Shown piece by piece: positions 1 through 10,756 of a stretch of DNA of 64,000 nt. The notes beneath the pieces were generated by a model that saw nothing but the letters and a program-made list of their open reading frames with translations, was not told where the DNA came from and did not search any database. Within the stretch, counting starts at the first letter, position 1. Every line of letters begins with the position of its first letter. Source of the stretch: Mayamaea pseudoterrestris (taxonomy: Eukaryota > Bacillariophyta > Bacillariophyceae > Sellaphorales > Sellaphoraceae); NCBI GenBank assembly GCA_027923505.1, contig BROI01000013.1, positions 186,001 through 250,000 on the forward strand, given 5' to 3'. Both the position numbers and the translations under genes were made by a program.

Positions 1-7
1 GAATTCG

Positions 8-2311
8 ATGGTTGCCCGAGTCAAGGTGGAAGATATTGAAGCTGGTGCACTCGCATCGGAAGGTCCAGCGGATTCGCGACGAGCCGAACTGGACGAGAGC
101 CCCGAGGTGCGCCTTGCGTTTAAAAACTTTTACAAGGCCTATCGTGCTGAAGAACAAAACGGAGTCATGCAGGCGGAACAATTTGCTACAAATGCATTGC
201 GCAACGACAACCTCCCAGCAACAATCCACTGGCGAATTTACGTGGAGCTAGCCGACTTGGCTAGACGTACGAATCGATTTACTGTTGCGCGACGGCATTA
301 TCAACGAGTTTGTACTCTTCAGCCGTATGCGAGCCAAGGCTGGGTTGAGTACAGCAAACTGGAGGAGGAGTGTGGAAATATGAACCGCGTGGCGAATATT
401 ATGTACGCTGGGCTGGAATATTGCGAGTACAATGAAAATCTCATGATCCGAGCGATCAAACACCAGGAGAAAATGGGTCAGCACGGCAATGTGCGTGCTC
501 TCTTGGCGAGACTGAAGCACGTTGCTACTGAAAAGGTTTGGCGTACTGTACTGGAAGGCGCACTTTTTGAGGCTCGCGTTGGAAATATTTCAATCGCTCG
601 TCGCGCGCTGAAGTATGTCATGAACTACGTGCCATGGTACGGTCCACTCTACGTTGAATTCTATCGCCTTGAGCGCGACCATGGGCACACACTCGACGCA
701 CTAAAAGTCGTGGAACTTGGTTTGTCGCAGGTACCCCGATATAATCCGCTATGGTTTTCTGCTTTGCGAGTGTGCGAGGAGCTTGATGTTGCTGATGGAA
801 ACTATGATTTGACAAGGACAAAGTCCATGCTACAACGCGCAAACACACATGTCAGCAAGGAGGTCATTTGGAAAGTTTTTCTGGAGGCGGCGTTTGCTGT
901 CGAACGTGCAGCGATGGAGATCTCTGAACGAAGAAGATTGCCATTAAATTCATTGCTGATTGGGGCGCGAAGCTATTTCGCGCTCACGATTCGATCTTGT
1001 CGACTAAATCTACGGTGGAAGGTCTGGCTAGCAGGGGCTCGCATGGAACTATCTGCCGGAAAAGTATCTGCGGCTACTCGATTGTTTGCGCGAGCACATG
1101 AGGTTGCTCCGGAGAAGGTCCGTTCATTAACCCTTTTGGACTATGCTCGCCTTCATGAATATATTGGCAAGAGAGACATTGCGCGAGCTATACTTTGCAA
1201 AGGACGAGTAGACTATGGCCATGATTGGAAATTATGGCTAGAAAGTGTCCTTTTGGAGATGCGAGGATGCTGCATCGGTCGTGCGTTTGAACTAGCTACA
1301 GATGCACTCGAAGTGCACGGAGGAACCGGCCGCCTTTGGTCAGCGCTCGTGCAGCTGAGTTATCAAATTGGAGGAGTCGACGGTCAGTATAACGCCTTGC
1401 GTAAAGCTTTAAACGCCGTTCCAAAAAGTGGCGAAGTTTGGTGCGAAGGTGCAAGAATACACTGCAATCCATTTTCCGCGACGTTTGATATTAGCAGGAG
1501 TCGCCGCCACCTATTCTTTGCCGGCAGATTTACGCCCCAGTACGGTGATAGTTTCTTGGAGTCGATTCGAGTAAAGCTTGTTCGTCAATGGCTGTTTCCT
1601 ATTGCACATTTTATTTGGGATAAAACCCAATCCAGCTTTATACCGAGCAATGGACAAGGCGACGAAGAATGCTTGATCAAGTATATCACGGACATTTCAT
1701 TAGCTGTATCTCTCGCGTGCCAGCAAAAAATGCAAAGTGCCAGACTCATACCCAATCTTGTTCATGCAGCGATTATACAGCCCGTTCGAGAACGTCTATC
1801 TGTGGTGAAATTGTTACGTTCCTTTGACTTGGCCGATATCTACTTGTCATGCTCCAACGCCGATCCAAACTACGGTCCACTATGGTTTTACTGTCGCAGG
1901 CTGCAGAATGACCCACCTCAAAGGGTTCTCGAGCATGCTAGCGCCGCTATGCTTGCGGAAATTCGCACGGTGGCGCACATTTATATTGCGGCGCAAGTCC
2001 GTAGGCATGCTATTTTATCGACAAATGACGACGCCGATGGACTAGCAACCGAGGAGTCACTGGAACTTTTTGACCCCGCAGCCATGGAACTGGAGAAGCG
2101 GACGGATACACTGCTGCGATCATATCCCTCTTTGCAGGAAATTTACAACCCTCCAGATCCCATGACTGGTTCGCCGCTCCTAGAATGCAATATAAACACT
2201 GCTGACTTTGCCACTGGACTGATGGAATTTAGCAGGAATCCCCCGCTAGAGCAAATGTCGCTATTGGCGCGACGAAAAGCATTGTTTGCTACTGATGCCT
2301 TGTTTCCATAA
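8..2311 (+). CDS. HAT/TPR-type helical repeat protein (RNA-processing-like)
   Basis: A single uninterrupted reading frame of 767 residues ends in TAA. It is built of repeated helix pairs with the W/Y...E...A.R pattern of HAT (half-a-TPR) repeats. Clear examples are IHWRIYVELADLARR near residue 75, GWVEYSKLEEECGN near 115, GPLYVEFYRLERDHGH near 213 and LWFSALRVCEELD near 248, with further copies up to about residue 480. HAT proteins scaffold RNA-processing complexes such as splicing, 3'-end formation or organelle mRNA stabilisation; which of these applies cannot be told here. No catalytic domain is visible and the C-terminal third is less clearly repetitive. The frame is open to the left edge of the window, so the ATG at base 8 may be internal and the gene partial at its 5' end. 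Codon use matches the neighbouring host genes. Confidence 0.8.
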   Translation: MVARVKVEDIEAGALASEGPADSRRAELDESPEVRLAFKNFYKAYRAEEQNGVMQAEQFATNALRNDNLPATIHWRIYVELADLARRTNRFTVARRHYQRVCTLQPYASQGWVEYSKLEEECGNMNRVANIMYAGLEYCEYNENLMIRAIKHQEKMGQHGNVRALLARLKHVATEKVWRTVLEGALFEARVGNISIARRALKYVMNYVPWYGPLYVEFYRLERDHGHTLDALKVVELGLSQVPRYNPLWFSALRVCEELDVADGNYDLTRTKSMLQRANTHVSKEVIWKVFLEAAFAVERAAMEISERRRLPLNSLLIGARSYFALTIRSCRLNLRWKVWLAGARMELSAGKVSAATRLFARAHEVAPEKVRSLTLLDYARLHEYIGKRDIARAILCKGRVDYGHDWKLWLESVLLEMRGCCIGRAFELATDALEVHGGTGRLWSALVQLSYQIGGVDGQYNALRKALNAVPKSGEVWCEGARIHCNPFSATFDISRSRRHLFFAGRFTPQYGDSFLESIRVKLVRQWLFPIAHFIWDKTQSSFIPSNGQGDEECLIKYITDISLAVSLACQQKMQSARLIPNLVHAAIIQPVRERLSVVKLLRSFDLADIYLSCSNADPNYGPLWFYCRRLQNDPPQRVLEHASAAMLAEIRTVAHIYIAAQVRRHAILSTNDDADGLATEESLELFDPAAMELEKRTDTLLRSYPSLQEIYNPPDPMTGSPLLECNINTADFATGLMEFSRNPPLEQMSLLARRKALFATDALFP

Positions 2312-3457
2312 TTTGAGTCATGCTCATGGCATTTGCAATACCATCGAAAGGGTTTTTCACGTCGTGCAGTTTGGAAGCGGAGGCAATCGACGTGGGTCAA
2401 GCGACGGAGTTGTTTAACGGATACCTCTTGGTCGCTTGCTTTTGCACTTGCTTTGTGGTGTTTGATCTCTCCAGGTCCAAGTACATCTGATGGTCACCGA
2501 TGGTATCTGTCACAAGGACGTTGACGATTCGTGTGAAGCTGGAGACTGCATTGCTCACGCTTTCGAGTGCAAAGGACAGCACCCTGCGATTGGTGGCCAA
2601 GCAGGGGACACCGATTTGCCGGGTGATGACATTGTCTGGCAACGCTGCATAAAGGCAGCGATGTACAGGCAGCGAAGGACGACTGGCTACAACGATGGTG
2701 ATACACTAAGTGAACAGATGACAAGTACTGTACTGGAACTCGTCAGTAGTTCTGATTCCATGTTCTCCCCTAAAAGGTAAAAGATATTGGATTGAAAAGA
2801 GACGAATGAATGAAGAGACGACTGACTGAGTATGTATGACTAAAACGTTCCAGTTGGCTCCTTGCAGAGGTTAAACAAGTACCTTACCTGGCAGCATGTA
2901 CATGTGTTGCGTCGTCAGCGAGGTTGCAAGCCTGCGTCTGCGTAGACGACGACATGCGACGCATGTTGATTTTGATTATGCAACACCTGTGTCGCCGCTG
3001 GTAGAAGCTGAAACGAGTCCAGCCACTACCAATTTTGAGCAATCATTCTTCGCTCAGATGGATCATCCACATCGCTGGCTTCATGACGGTCGACACACCT
3101 GCCGGCGGCAATCAGAGTTGGCATATCGTGCGACAACCAAGTCGATCTTACCAAGTCGATCTTACTCTAATGAGTTTAAATCTTATACGCGGACGGAACT
3201 AGTGCGCAAGATATTACCAACTTTATTCATAAGGGCTAGTAGTATAGATTGGGATTTACATAGTTAGACGACGCATCATGTTGCCAAAGCCAAGCCTAAA
3301 ATCTCGCAAGTGGCGAGCTTTCAAAAGTACGTGTCGCATAAGTTATCAATGCGACTCCATTGGACCTCAATCAATTTCGCTCGTTCATTCGCCCCATTCT
3401 TCACTCTTTAAATCTTCAGTGCGCCAACGCCTTGACGCTCCAACGCAGACAATAATC
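2312..3457. other. intergenic, no convincing gene
   Basis: This 1.1-kb gap between the HAT-repeat gene and the EIF1AD homologue holds only short reading frames without recognisable domains, including one of 123 codons at 2896-3267 with biased composition. A 14-bp tandem duplication (CCAAGTCGATCTTA) lies at 3137-3164. The last few hundred bases presumably carry the promoter and 5' leader of the EIF1AD gene, but no canonical element could be assigned. Confidence 0.5.
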
Positions 3458-4075
3458 ATGGCTGGCCTCGGACGACGAACTCACTATCGCAAGCACTTGA
3501 CCGACTCGGTGATGAATGATCTCCCAATTCCTCAAGCCGACGAGCGCATCGCCAAGGTTGTTGCAACGCGAGGAGGGAATCAATTTGACATTTTACTGTC
3601 TCTTTCTGCTCAAGATGATGCATCTGCACGAAAGTCTCGTCTATGCATTCTCCCAACCAAGTTCCGCAAGCTCGTCTTTATCAAGCGAGGCGATTTTGTC
3701 ATTGTCGAAACGAGCGTCGGAAACGATGCTGCCGTGGAAGAGGAAGCGGACAAGGAAGGCGGCGTCCGATGCATTGTCAAACACATCCTTTACAAGGACC
3801 AAATCAAACACCTGAAAGCGAAAGAGCTCTGGCCAATTCATGATGCAGAATTCAACGAAGAAACTCCGGCTGCGGCATTACCTGGCAGCAGCAACGACGC
3901 GACACAGTCTCCAATGGACAGTAATGAAAGGTCTGAATCGCTAAACAAGGTGGATCATGGCATTGTATACGATGCCATGTATGGAGACGAGGATCTAGAC
4001 GGAGAACTGGTGCTCAATACCAACCGCATGGCTGATTTGCTGGTGCAAGACAGCAGTGATAGTGAGGAGGAATGA
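3458..4075 (+). CDS. EIF1AD-like RNA-binding protein (S1/IF1-like OB fold)
   Basis: This is a 205-residue protein. I chose the ATG at 3458 rather than the frame's first ATG at 3278 because homology begins at MAGLGRRTHYRK. It follows the EIF1AD plan: a basic N-terminus (RRTHYRKHL), an OB-fold core with the signature LPTKFRKLVFIKRGDFVIVE (residues about 62-81), then CIVKHILYKDQIKHLK and an acidic tail with NTNR near residue 187 ending in DSSDSEEE. Human EIF1AD has the same order, including the PSKYRKNIWIKRGDFL segment and the late VNTNR motif. Members are nuclear or cytoplasmic proteins related to translation factor eIF1A and have been linked to small ribosomal subunit work. The acidic insert VEEEADKEGG around residue 97 is a local feature. 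The family call is firm; the cellular role is inferred from the family. Confidence 0.9.
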   Translation: MAGLGRRTHYRKHLTDSVMNDLPIPQADERIAKVVATRGGNQFDILLSLSAQDDASARKSRLCILPTKFRKLVFIKRGDFVIVETSVGNDAAVEEEADKEGGVRCIVKHILYKDQIKHLKAKELWPIHDAEFNEETPAAALPGSSNDATQSPMDSNERSESLNKVDHGIVYDAMYGDEDLDGELVLNTNRMADLLVQDSSDSEEE

Positions 4076-4701
4076 GCCACAGGGCGAAGATGCACAGTTC
4101 GATTTGAATTCACCACTCCTCATGTCGTCTGTATGTTGGACGGTTGGCGGAAATTTTGAGCTTGCCAGTGGTGTCCAAGTTGTAGATTACTACGGATACT
4201 TTGCAACTTCAAGGATGTAGTGATGTCGGATCTGCTGTGTTGCCTGAGCGACGAAATTCTTGTACAACTGCACCTCGTTGCTCTCGAGATACGGAGTCGC
4301 CGACTGCTCGTGAAAGAATAAAGCATGGCTCATTGAAAACAATTTCTACGTTAACTCATCCCCCTGTTTGCTGCTACTGAGAAACCGCCGGGTAACGAGC
4401 AGTGCCTTTAAACAAATTACAATTGTTTGAGGGGCGTCTCTCGCTCAAGTGCCATCCATTCTCTGCAAAGCTGTTTGGTTGCTTGCCAGCTTGAGTTTGA
4501 ATGGAATGTTTGGCTGGTCGTTTCACAAAAGATAGCATCACATGAAAAGCGAGTTAAACGCTACTGCCTGAAGAGGAGTTTACTTACGTCGTTACTAGGT
4601 CGTTCGACATGGTGACTCGCACACCTAGCATTACTATTCAAATCGAAAACTAAATTGTTCTACAAGCTTATTTATAGAACTGCTATGAGTATAGGACACA
4701 A
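4076..4701. other. intergenic between convergent genes
   Basis: This gap separates the stop codons of the EIF1AD homologue (plus strand) and DGAT1 (minus strand), so it should hold two 3' untranslated regions. An AATAAA at 4317-4322, about 240 bases past the EIF1AD stop, is a possible polyadenylation signal. No coding frame with recognisable features was seen. Confidence 0.5.
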
Positions 4702-7438
4702 TTAACGAATTAAGCAATGAGCTTGCCAAACGACCCTGCACGATTCTGTCAAGTTTTCCAAATGCTCAAGCGAAGCTTGTCGCCGGCCGTACTGGTAGTC
4801 GACGGCGTAAAGAAAGACTGCCATCGGTTGTCCGACAACACAGAATGAAAGCCAGAAAATGAGATTACCGACACTCGTCCCAGGATATCGACGATACAAA
4901 TACTTGGTAATGGCCACAAGCGGAACTTGCATCATCATTCCAATGAAACTCCAAGGTCGAATCATGTGAAAGGGCACCGATACGAGAATCTCGTGCAAAA
5001 CCGCACTGACAAAGAACACAAGAAATGTTGAAGCGCTACGCGAAATCTTCATGCGCATACAAGGAAAGTAGAGATGCCTAATTAACCAGTAGTGTACAGG
5101 ACAGTTCCACTGGCAAGGCGCACACATGTTAGACGCCACTGCACGAAACAAACGCTCAGTCACAGTAAAACAGTCATTTTGGTACGTACCAGCCGCCAGT
5201 ATGCCGATACCTCACTCGAGTTCCACTGGCCAATGATGTACGACGCGAAACGTTAGTAATTGGTACTAAAGGTAATATTGACGAAGCGCTCCATTGGCGC
5301 ATCACGAGCTGCATACTCACCCAATCCTTATAAAATACGCGGTCACCAAAGCGCAGGAGCTGCAGGATGAATGCCAGGATAATGCGATGTGAGACAAACC
5401 CTTCGCATGTTTTGTTTCGGCTTTTGGTTCAGCTAGCGTACCTCAGCAAATAAATTCAAATACAAGTGGAAGTACACGTAGAACATGAGCAGCCACAAAT
5501 ATGTATTGGCAACTGACAGTTTCAACCAGTACTCGCCCATCATCTGTAAATTATATGTTCCATTCGTTTGTTCCAGGTCCAACACCAGATTCGCCAAAGC
5601 AGGGCTTACCACCTGCGCTACCAAAAATGTAAAGATTGCAACGGCTATGACCATGCGAACAAGTATACCGACTACTTTTAACCAGCGAACGTTCTGCGAC
5701 CGCGGAAAAGCGATCTGATATGTCAAAGTCGGAGCGAACCTGTGGCGGGCAGGCCCGGCAGGGTTAGTCATTTACTCTCGTGCTCCCCGTACAACACTCG
5801 ACAGTCACGAACACATACCAAAAGTAAAATATATTGCGCATCGTCACATTTTGAGGATAGACAATGTTCTCGTCTGCAGCATCCAGACTTTCGACAAGCG
5901 CGAGTGAGGCCTTCAGCGAGCGAGCACCTTCCTTCGTTCGACACGACAACCGATAATCCTCATTGGCGGCTGCGTATGAGACGAGCTTCATCCATGTAAT
6001 TGTTGCATGCAAGAGCAAAGCTGCTCCAATCGTAGGACTATCAATTAAATGCCATACAATGCACAAGGGAACGAAAAAGGCACAGTGGGCATTTATGTAG
6101 TGAAGGCTGCGAAACGAATAGCGGCCAATGGTGTGAGTGAGAGTTTCAAAACAAAAAACACATTACAGCAGCAATTTCGTCCACTACGCTCCAGCCTACC
6201 ATCCATCACTATTCTATTCGAACTCACATCATGCCAATCCATTCATTCACTCGATTCTGCGCAAGTCCCCATTCGATGCCAAACGCCGTCATCAAAAACG
6301 CGAGTTGTAGCACAAATCCCGAAACGAACGCATTGGTATCGTCCCACGGTTTTTCACGAATGTATCGCAAATCTTTCCATTGCTCGCGCGTCAAGACAAA
6401 CCCATGCGCCTGAATCGTCACACATATTAATCGAAAATTGCTCACCGCTAACAGAATCATGGCAAGATTGAAGAAACCTCGATAATTTTGCGCTGGCGCG
6501 TCAACGCTCAAGTATGACGACGCTGCGCATCGATGCATCGGTTTGCTCGGCGGATAAGATTTTGTAGAGCGAGCTTCCGCTTGATCAACGTCTGAATGTT
6601 TCGACTTTGTCTGGAAAGACTTGGCGTCTGGCAATCGGTTTGTCGATGGACGACGGGTGGGCATTTTGGGAACTGTAGCAAAGTATAGTGGGGGTAACGT
6701 TCCCTCCTTTGCCTCCGGCATGGCCATGGCCATTCGAGCTAATTGCCGTTGCTGACGGTTTGTTTCCTCGGCACGTTTTGCTTCATCCTCGAGAAAGTCG
6801 TCCGTCATGGAGTAAGCACAAGCTTCCGAGATGAGCTGCATCCATTGTTGATTCTCGGCCATACTTGGCGTCGAAAAGCGGAGCAGCGGAACCACATCTT
6901 CATCTTCCTTTTCGTAGGATGTTTCAGCTGACACTGCTCGTTGATAAACGGAAAAGATGAAGAAGTATGCCCCTGGTTCCGTCAATGGAGGATCTTGCTT
7001 CTTGTTGGCGGACCAGTGCCGTCGATTACGTTTCCATCCTTCATCTCGCACGGCACACCCTCGTAGACTGAGTACGTATCGAGGCGCATTATCATTGTGG
7101 TTTCCAGTGTAGGAAAGTCTTCCGCCATCCAGCGAGACGAATCGGAGGGCCCATTTGGTTCCTCCCCATCCGATGCTGCGATCCATCCACTTCCAAAGGT
7201 AACCTTGCTTCTTCCTCGCTCGAATGCTTCGAACCGATAGTGATTGCTTCTGACATTCAATATTGTTGCTCGCGAAAGGAAGAGCTGTAGGGATCTCGCC
7301 CTTTTCTCGCAAGCTTTGAAGCGCGTCCTTTTGCGCTTGAATTTCTTGCTCAAGCGATTTGATTCGCTCTTCAAGATTGGCTTCCGCAGTCTTCAAAAGC
7401 AGCTTGCTGTTTCGACAATTCTTCTTCTTCTTTGGCAT
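4702..7438 (-). CDS. DGAT1: diacylglycerol O-acyltransferase 1 with N-terminal PH domain (6 exons)
   Basis: The enzyme transfers an acyl group from acyl-CoA to diacylglycerol, the last step of triacylglycerol synthesis in the ER membrane. I model six exons with GT-AG introns: 7438-6228, 6106-5819, 5739-5442, 5359-5321, 5225-5190 and 5109-4702, giving 759 residues. A basic N-terminus and coiled coil (about 15-48) precede a PH domain (about 76-208, starting KKQGYLWKW). A linker leads to the membrane-bound MBOAT domain from about 318 (NYRGFFNLAMILLAVSNFRL). DGAT1 hallmarks follow: FAPTLTYQ, LLRFGDRVFYKDW then WNSSEVSAYWRLWNCPVH (the FYxDWWN region), and the predicted catalytic His at about 663 in SAVLHEILVSVP. 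A PH domain fused to DGAT1 is known from diatoms but not from animal or plant DGAT1. Exons 4 and 5 are only 39 and 36 bases long and in phase 0. Exon joins are inferred by eye from splice sites and family alignment. Confidence 0.92.
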
Positions 7439-7540
7439 GTTTTGTGAAGGTTCTCGTATACGTCAGAAGAGGACGTAGCTAGTTGCTATAGTAGTAAGAG
7501 ACACTCGTATATTATGTTGTGTTTCGTCTCTCGTCGGGCC

Positions 7541-7584
7541 AAGGGACATAAATTAACAGGGCACCCTGTTAATTTATCTCCCTT
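7541..7584. repeat. 44-bp near-perfect palindrome flanked by 8-bp direct repeats
   Basis: Two 21-base arms (7541-7561 and 7564-7584) around a CA spacer match at all but one position; the inner 14 bases (ATAAATTAACAGGG) are perfect. The same octamer CGTCGGGC lies just outside on both sides (7532-7539 and 7586-7593). The layout resembles a tiny fold-back insertion with an 8-bp target duplication, though a bidirectional terminator or regulatory dyad is also possible. Confidence 0.7.
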
Positions 7585-8447
7585 GCGTCGGGCAATGTTC
7601 CTGTCTCGCAGAGTGTCGTATCGGTTTCAAAGATCGTACCGGTAATGGACTGATTGCGGGGGGAACCCCCGCTCTTACGCTAACCCCTAAGAGGGTGTCA
7701 TGGGATTGGATTGGCTGAGTCGTGCCGCATCCCATGCGAAAAAGCGCGGCGTTACCTTTTCCGGGTTCATTGATGGATTTTCACGGCGACTCCATTTTTG
7801 CGCGAGATTTGCGGAACCAAGGAGGCGTCGCATTGCAACCAGCAATACGTCATGGGAGCAACAAGGAAACTGGGGATATGATTCCGTTGGAATTTTTGTT
7901 GCGGGGCCAAAATTGAGTGAGTGGGCCACCTCCAATTGAACCAGGTGCAAATTGGTCGAATCTTCAATCGACGACGCGACAGCCTTGACATGCATGCTTT
8001 TGGCTGAAACGATCGCAATAGACCATCTAATATATACTTGATATAATGGGCGAGTAATAGACTGGGATTATTGTTTTCGCCAAAGTTGTTGTAGTGTTTC
8101 CATCGAGGTGATTTGAGCATTTTTTCTAGAATCGTCCCAGCACGATCAAATCCCAGATGTATGTGGAGATTTCGCACCATTGCATTCTTTGATGATTACA
8201 GTAGACGTTGGTATGCTCAGATTCTCTCTATCGTCATTCTTGACCGAGTTTGATCCCACAGAAGGACGAACTTGCGCAATCCCGCATCATGAGAACCGAT
8301 GCGACTGTTCTCCGTGCACAGCGATGGCCTGCCAAGTGATGCTAGCTAATGTGATGCTAGCTACTGTAGCCTTGTCAAGTAGGTAAGATCTACTTGTGCA
8401 GTACTATTATGCAGTGAAATGCTGGTGGAAAGGACGGATGGTCACAC

Positions 8448-8467
8448 TATATATATATATATATATA
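8448..8467. repeat. (TA)n microsatellite
   Basis: Twenty bases of alternating T and A lie about 320 bp upstream of the chorismate synthase start codon. This is a simple repeat; a promoter role is only a guess. Confidence 0.85.
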
Positions 8468-8788
8468 CATATGCTGCAGCATAGTCACCTGTTTAAAAGC
8501 TGCCGGCAATGCAACGTCTATCACTGGTGAGCTGTTAGTCCACAGAATGGCTGAATCATTACCGGTATTGATGGTCGGAATAATAGATATGCACATATTC
8601 TTGTTAGTCTGCTACTTTAAGCTTATGCTAAGCATACAAGTTTGCCCCCCGCAACTTGCTGTAGGTAACCAATTATTTCAGTCACGCTTTTGGCGCGGCG
8701 GCGCCGACGACCATGCGATTGATGGCGCAACAACATCGGCTTGTTGCTCGCAGGCACAGTTGAATATCGAATCCATTTTCATTCAGAC

Positions 8789-10229
8789 ATGAAGCTGCTC
8801 CACTCTGCTGCTCTTGTAGTATGCACTAGCAGATGTCTTCTACGTCTTCTGCTGTTTGTTGCTGTTACTCCCGCAGCAGTAGCAGCACTGCAACTGACAA
8901 TGGGAACGGGAAATTCTTTCGGCCGCGTCTTTCGCATCAGCACCTGGGGAGAATCACACGGCGGAGGAGTCGGCGTCGTTCTCGATGGATGTCCGCCTCG
9001 ATTAGCAATCACTCGAGAAGAAATCCAAGCTGATTTGGATAGACGAAGACCCGGACAGTCGAGAATCACGACGCCACGCAACGAGGCCGATTCAGTGGAA
9101 ATCATGAGTGGATTGAACCAAGACGGAATTTCCTTGGGAACTCCTATCGCCATGGTGGTCCGCAACAAGGATCAACGCTCCAGTGACTACTTGGAAAATG
9201 ATATGTCTGTCGCATATAGACCAAGTCACGCAGACGCCACATACGACGCCAAGTACGGGGTACGAGCGATTGCCGGAGGCGGACGATCAAGCGCTCGCGA
9301 AACGATTGGACGAGTCGCAGCTGGAGCAATAGCACGCAAGATACTAAAACAATACAGTGACATTGAAGTCTTGGCATACGTGTCCAAAGTACAGGACATT
9401 GAAGCGCAAAATGTCGACCATGAAACATTCACCATGGAGCAGGTGGACTCGAACATTGTCCGTTGCCCTGACGCCGATTCAGCCGAACGCATGCTTGCAC
9501 GCATTGACGAGATTCGAAAATCTGGAAATTCCATTGGAGGCGTTGTCACCTGCGTTGCCCGCAATGTACCGGCTGGTTTGGGCGCTCCCGTCTTTGACAA
9601 GCTAGAGGCCGATTTGGCCAAGGCTTGCATGTCGATTCCCGCCGCGAAAGGGTTTGAATCGGGCGACGGTTTCGCCGGGACTTTACTCACGGGAAAAGAT
9701 CACAATGACGAGTTTTACATTGATTCTGAAACGGGATCGACTCGCACCAAAACGAACCGATCTGGAGGCATTCAGGGTGGCATTAGCAATGGCGAAAGCA
9801 TTGTCGTTCACGTTGCCTTCAAGCCCACCTCTACCATAGGGCAGCTACAGGTATGCTTGTTAATGACAATTTTATCGCAGCAGTAAATATCTTGTCCTGC
9901 TTGCCTGCTCATGCATTATCAATGTGTTTCTCCTTGCCTTTTCGCAGAGCACCGTCACTCGCGATGGGCAGGAAGTGGATCTTCGCGGCAAAGGCCGTCA
10001 TGATCCCTGCGTCCTTCCTCGGGCGATTCCCATGGTGGAGGCCATGGTGGCATTAACATTAGTGGATCACATTATGATGCAAGTGGCGCAGTGCGAGTTG
10101 TTTCCCAACGTACAAGACGAACAACCAAACCCATTGGGCAAGATGGCGCGACGGGTGGATGGTGAACGCAAGCAAAAATACACCGTTGCTTCTGCCGGAT
10201 CAGTCAGTCAACGGGTCGATGAAGAATAA
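8789..10229 (+). CDS. aroC: chorismate synthase, plastid-targeted (2 exons)
   Basis: Chorismate synthase converts 5-enolpyruvylshikimate-3-phosphate to chorismate, the last step of the shikimate pathway, using reduced FMN; in algae it acts in the plastid. Exon 1 is 8789-9850 and exon 2 is 9948-10229, joined in phase 0 across a 97-base intron (GTATGC...TTCGCAG), giving 447 residues. The ATG at 8789 is preferred over 8741 because it opens a hydrophobic signal peptide (residues 1 to about 33, ending PAAVAALQL). The mature enzyme shows [20 protein letters not shown] (41-60), the second signature [32 protein letters not shown] near the end of exon 1, and the third signature [18 protein letters not shown] in exon 2. 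Length after the presequence fits the family. The signal peptide, with leucine rather than phenylalanine at the presumed cleavage site, implies a bipartite plastid presequence. Confidence 0.96.
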
Positions 10230-10350
10230 CGTGACATTGATGTAGTATTAATAAGTATCTTTACCATACGAGCAGTTTAGCTACTGTATCGTAAGAGCTG
10301 TCATATATATTTCAGTCCAATCACTCCAAACTTTACTAAAAACTAAGCAA

Positions 10351-10756
10351 CTAGATGGAGTCAAGCATATCACTACTGTCCTCTCGTGTCGTTGGTGCCG
10401 TGACAATGGTAAAGCACTTGGTGATGAATTCAGATTCCTCCTGACGCGCCTTGCTAGCTTGGGCCTTGCGAAGCATCTTTCGGCGCGAGAGTCCCTTGCG
10501 ACCACCCTTTTTGAACTTGCGCATGTTCTCGCGGTTACGCTTGAGCTTCTCCTTTTTGGCATTCATGCGACTCGCTTCCAGAGTCGTAGATGTTGTCGAG
10601 GGAGCTGACGGCATGAAGGTCAATCGAGGAGCAAAGGCCTGAGATTGAAAGGGTTGAGAAATGTGCGATTTTCCGCAACAAGATTAGTCTACGAAGCGAC
10701 TCGCTTACCTCAGTGGCCAGCAACATGGCAAGGAGAAGGAGGATTCGGGTCAACAT
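10351..10756 (-). CDS. small basic plastid-targeted protein (2 exons)
   Basis: Exon 1 (10756-10709) encodes a bare signal peptide, MLTRILLLLAMLLATE. A 70-base GT-AG intron (10708-10639) follows, and exon 2 (10638-10351) begins AFAPRLTF, giving 111 residues in total. The signal peptide followed by AFAP is the bipartite plastid address of diatoms and related algae. The remainder has a low-complexity Ser/Thr stretch (the presumed transit peptide), then a strongly basic helix, KKEKLKRNRENMRKFKKGG near residues 38-56, continuing RKGLSRRKMLRKAQASKARQ, and an acidic end. The basic helix suggests RNA or ribosome binding. I do not recognise the family. Its 3' end lies 121 bases from the chorismate synthase stop codon, with the genes convergent. 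Having the signal peptide alone on the first exon fits exon-shuffling of targeting sequences. Confidence 0.75.

Larger units (their letters stand above)
7439..8788. other. intergenic between divergent DGAT1 and chorismate synthase
   Basis: About 1.35 kb separate the two divergent start codons, so both promoters should lie here. Visible structure: a long palindrome at 7541-7584 flanked by direct repeats, a 13-bp direct repeat (GTGATGCTAGCTA at 8337-8349 and 8351-8363), and a (TA)n tract at 8448-8467. Short reading frames on both strands (for example minus-strand 7687-7995 and 7767-8180) have no recognisable domains and overlap each other in different frames, so I do not call them genes. Confidence 0.5.

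Noticed and set aside
2896-3267. 123-codon plus-strand frame between the HAT gene and the EIF1AD homologue
   Set aside because: Arg/His/Ser-rich composition, no domain, and it lies in the expected promoter region of the next gene.
3278-3457. N-terminal extension of the EIF1AD homologue from an upstream ATG
   Set aside because: The 60 extra residues do not resemble the family, and homology starts at the ATG at 3458.
7687-8180. Two overlapping minus-strand frames in the DGAT1-aroC gap
   Set aside because: They overlap in different frames, have no recognisable motif and no plausible splice links.
8448-8467. (TA)n tract as a TATA promoter for chorismate synthase
   Set aside because: It is a simple repeat about 320 bp from the start codon, with nothing else to support a promoter role.
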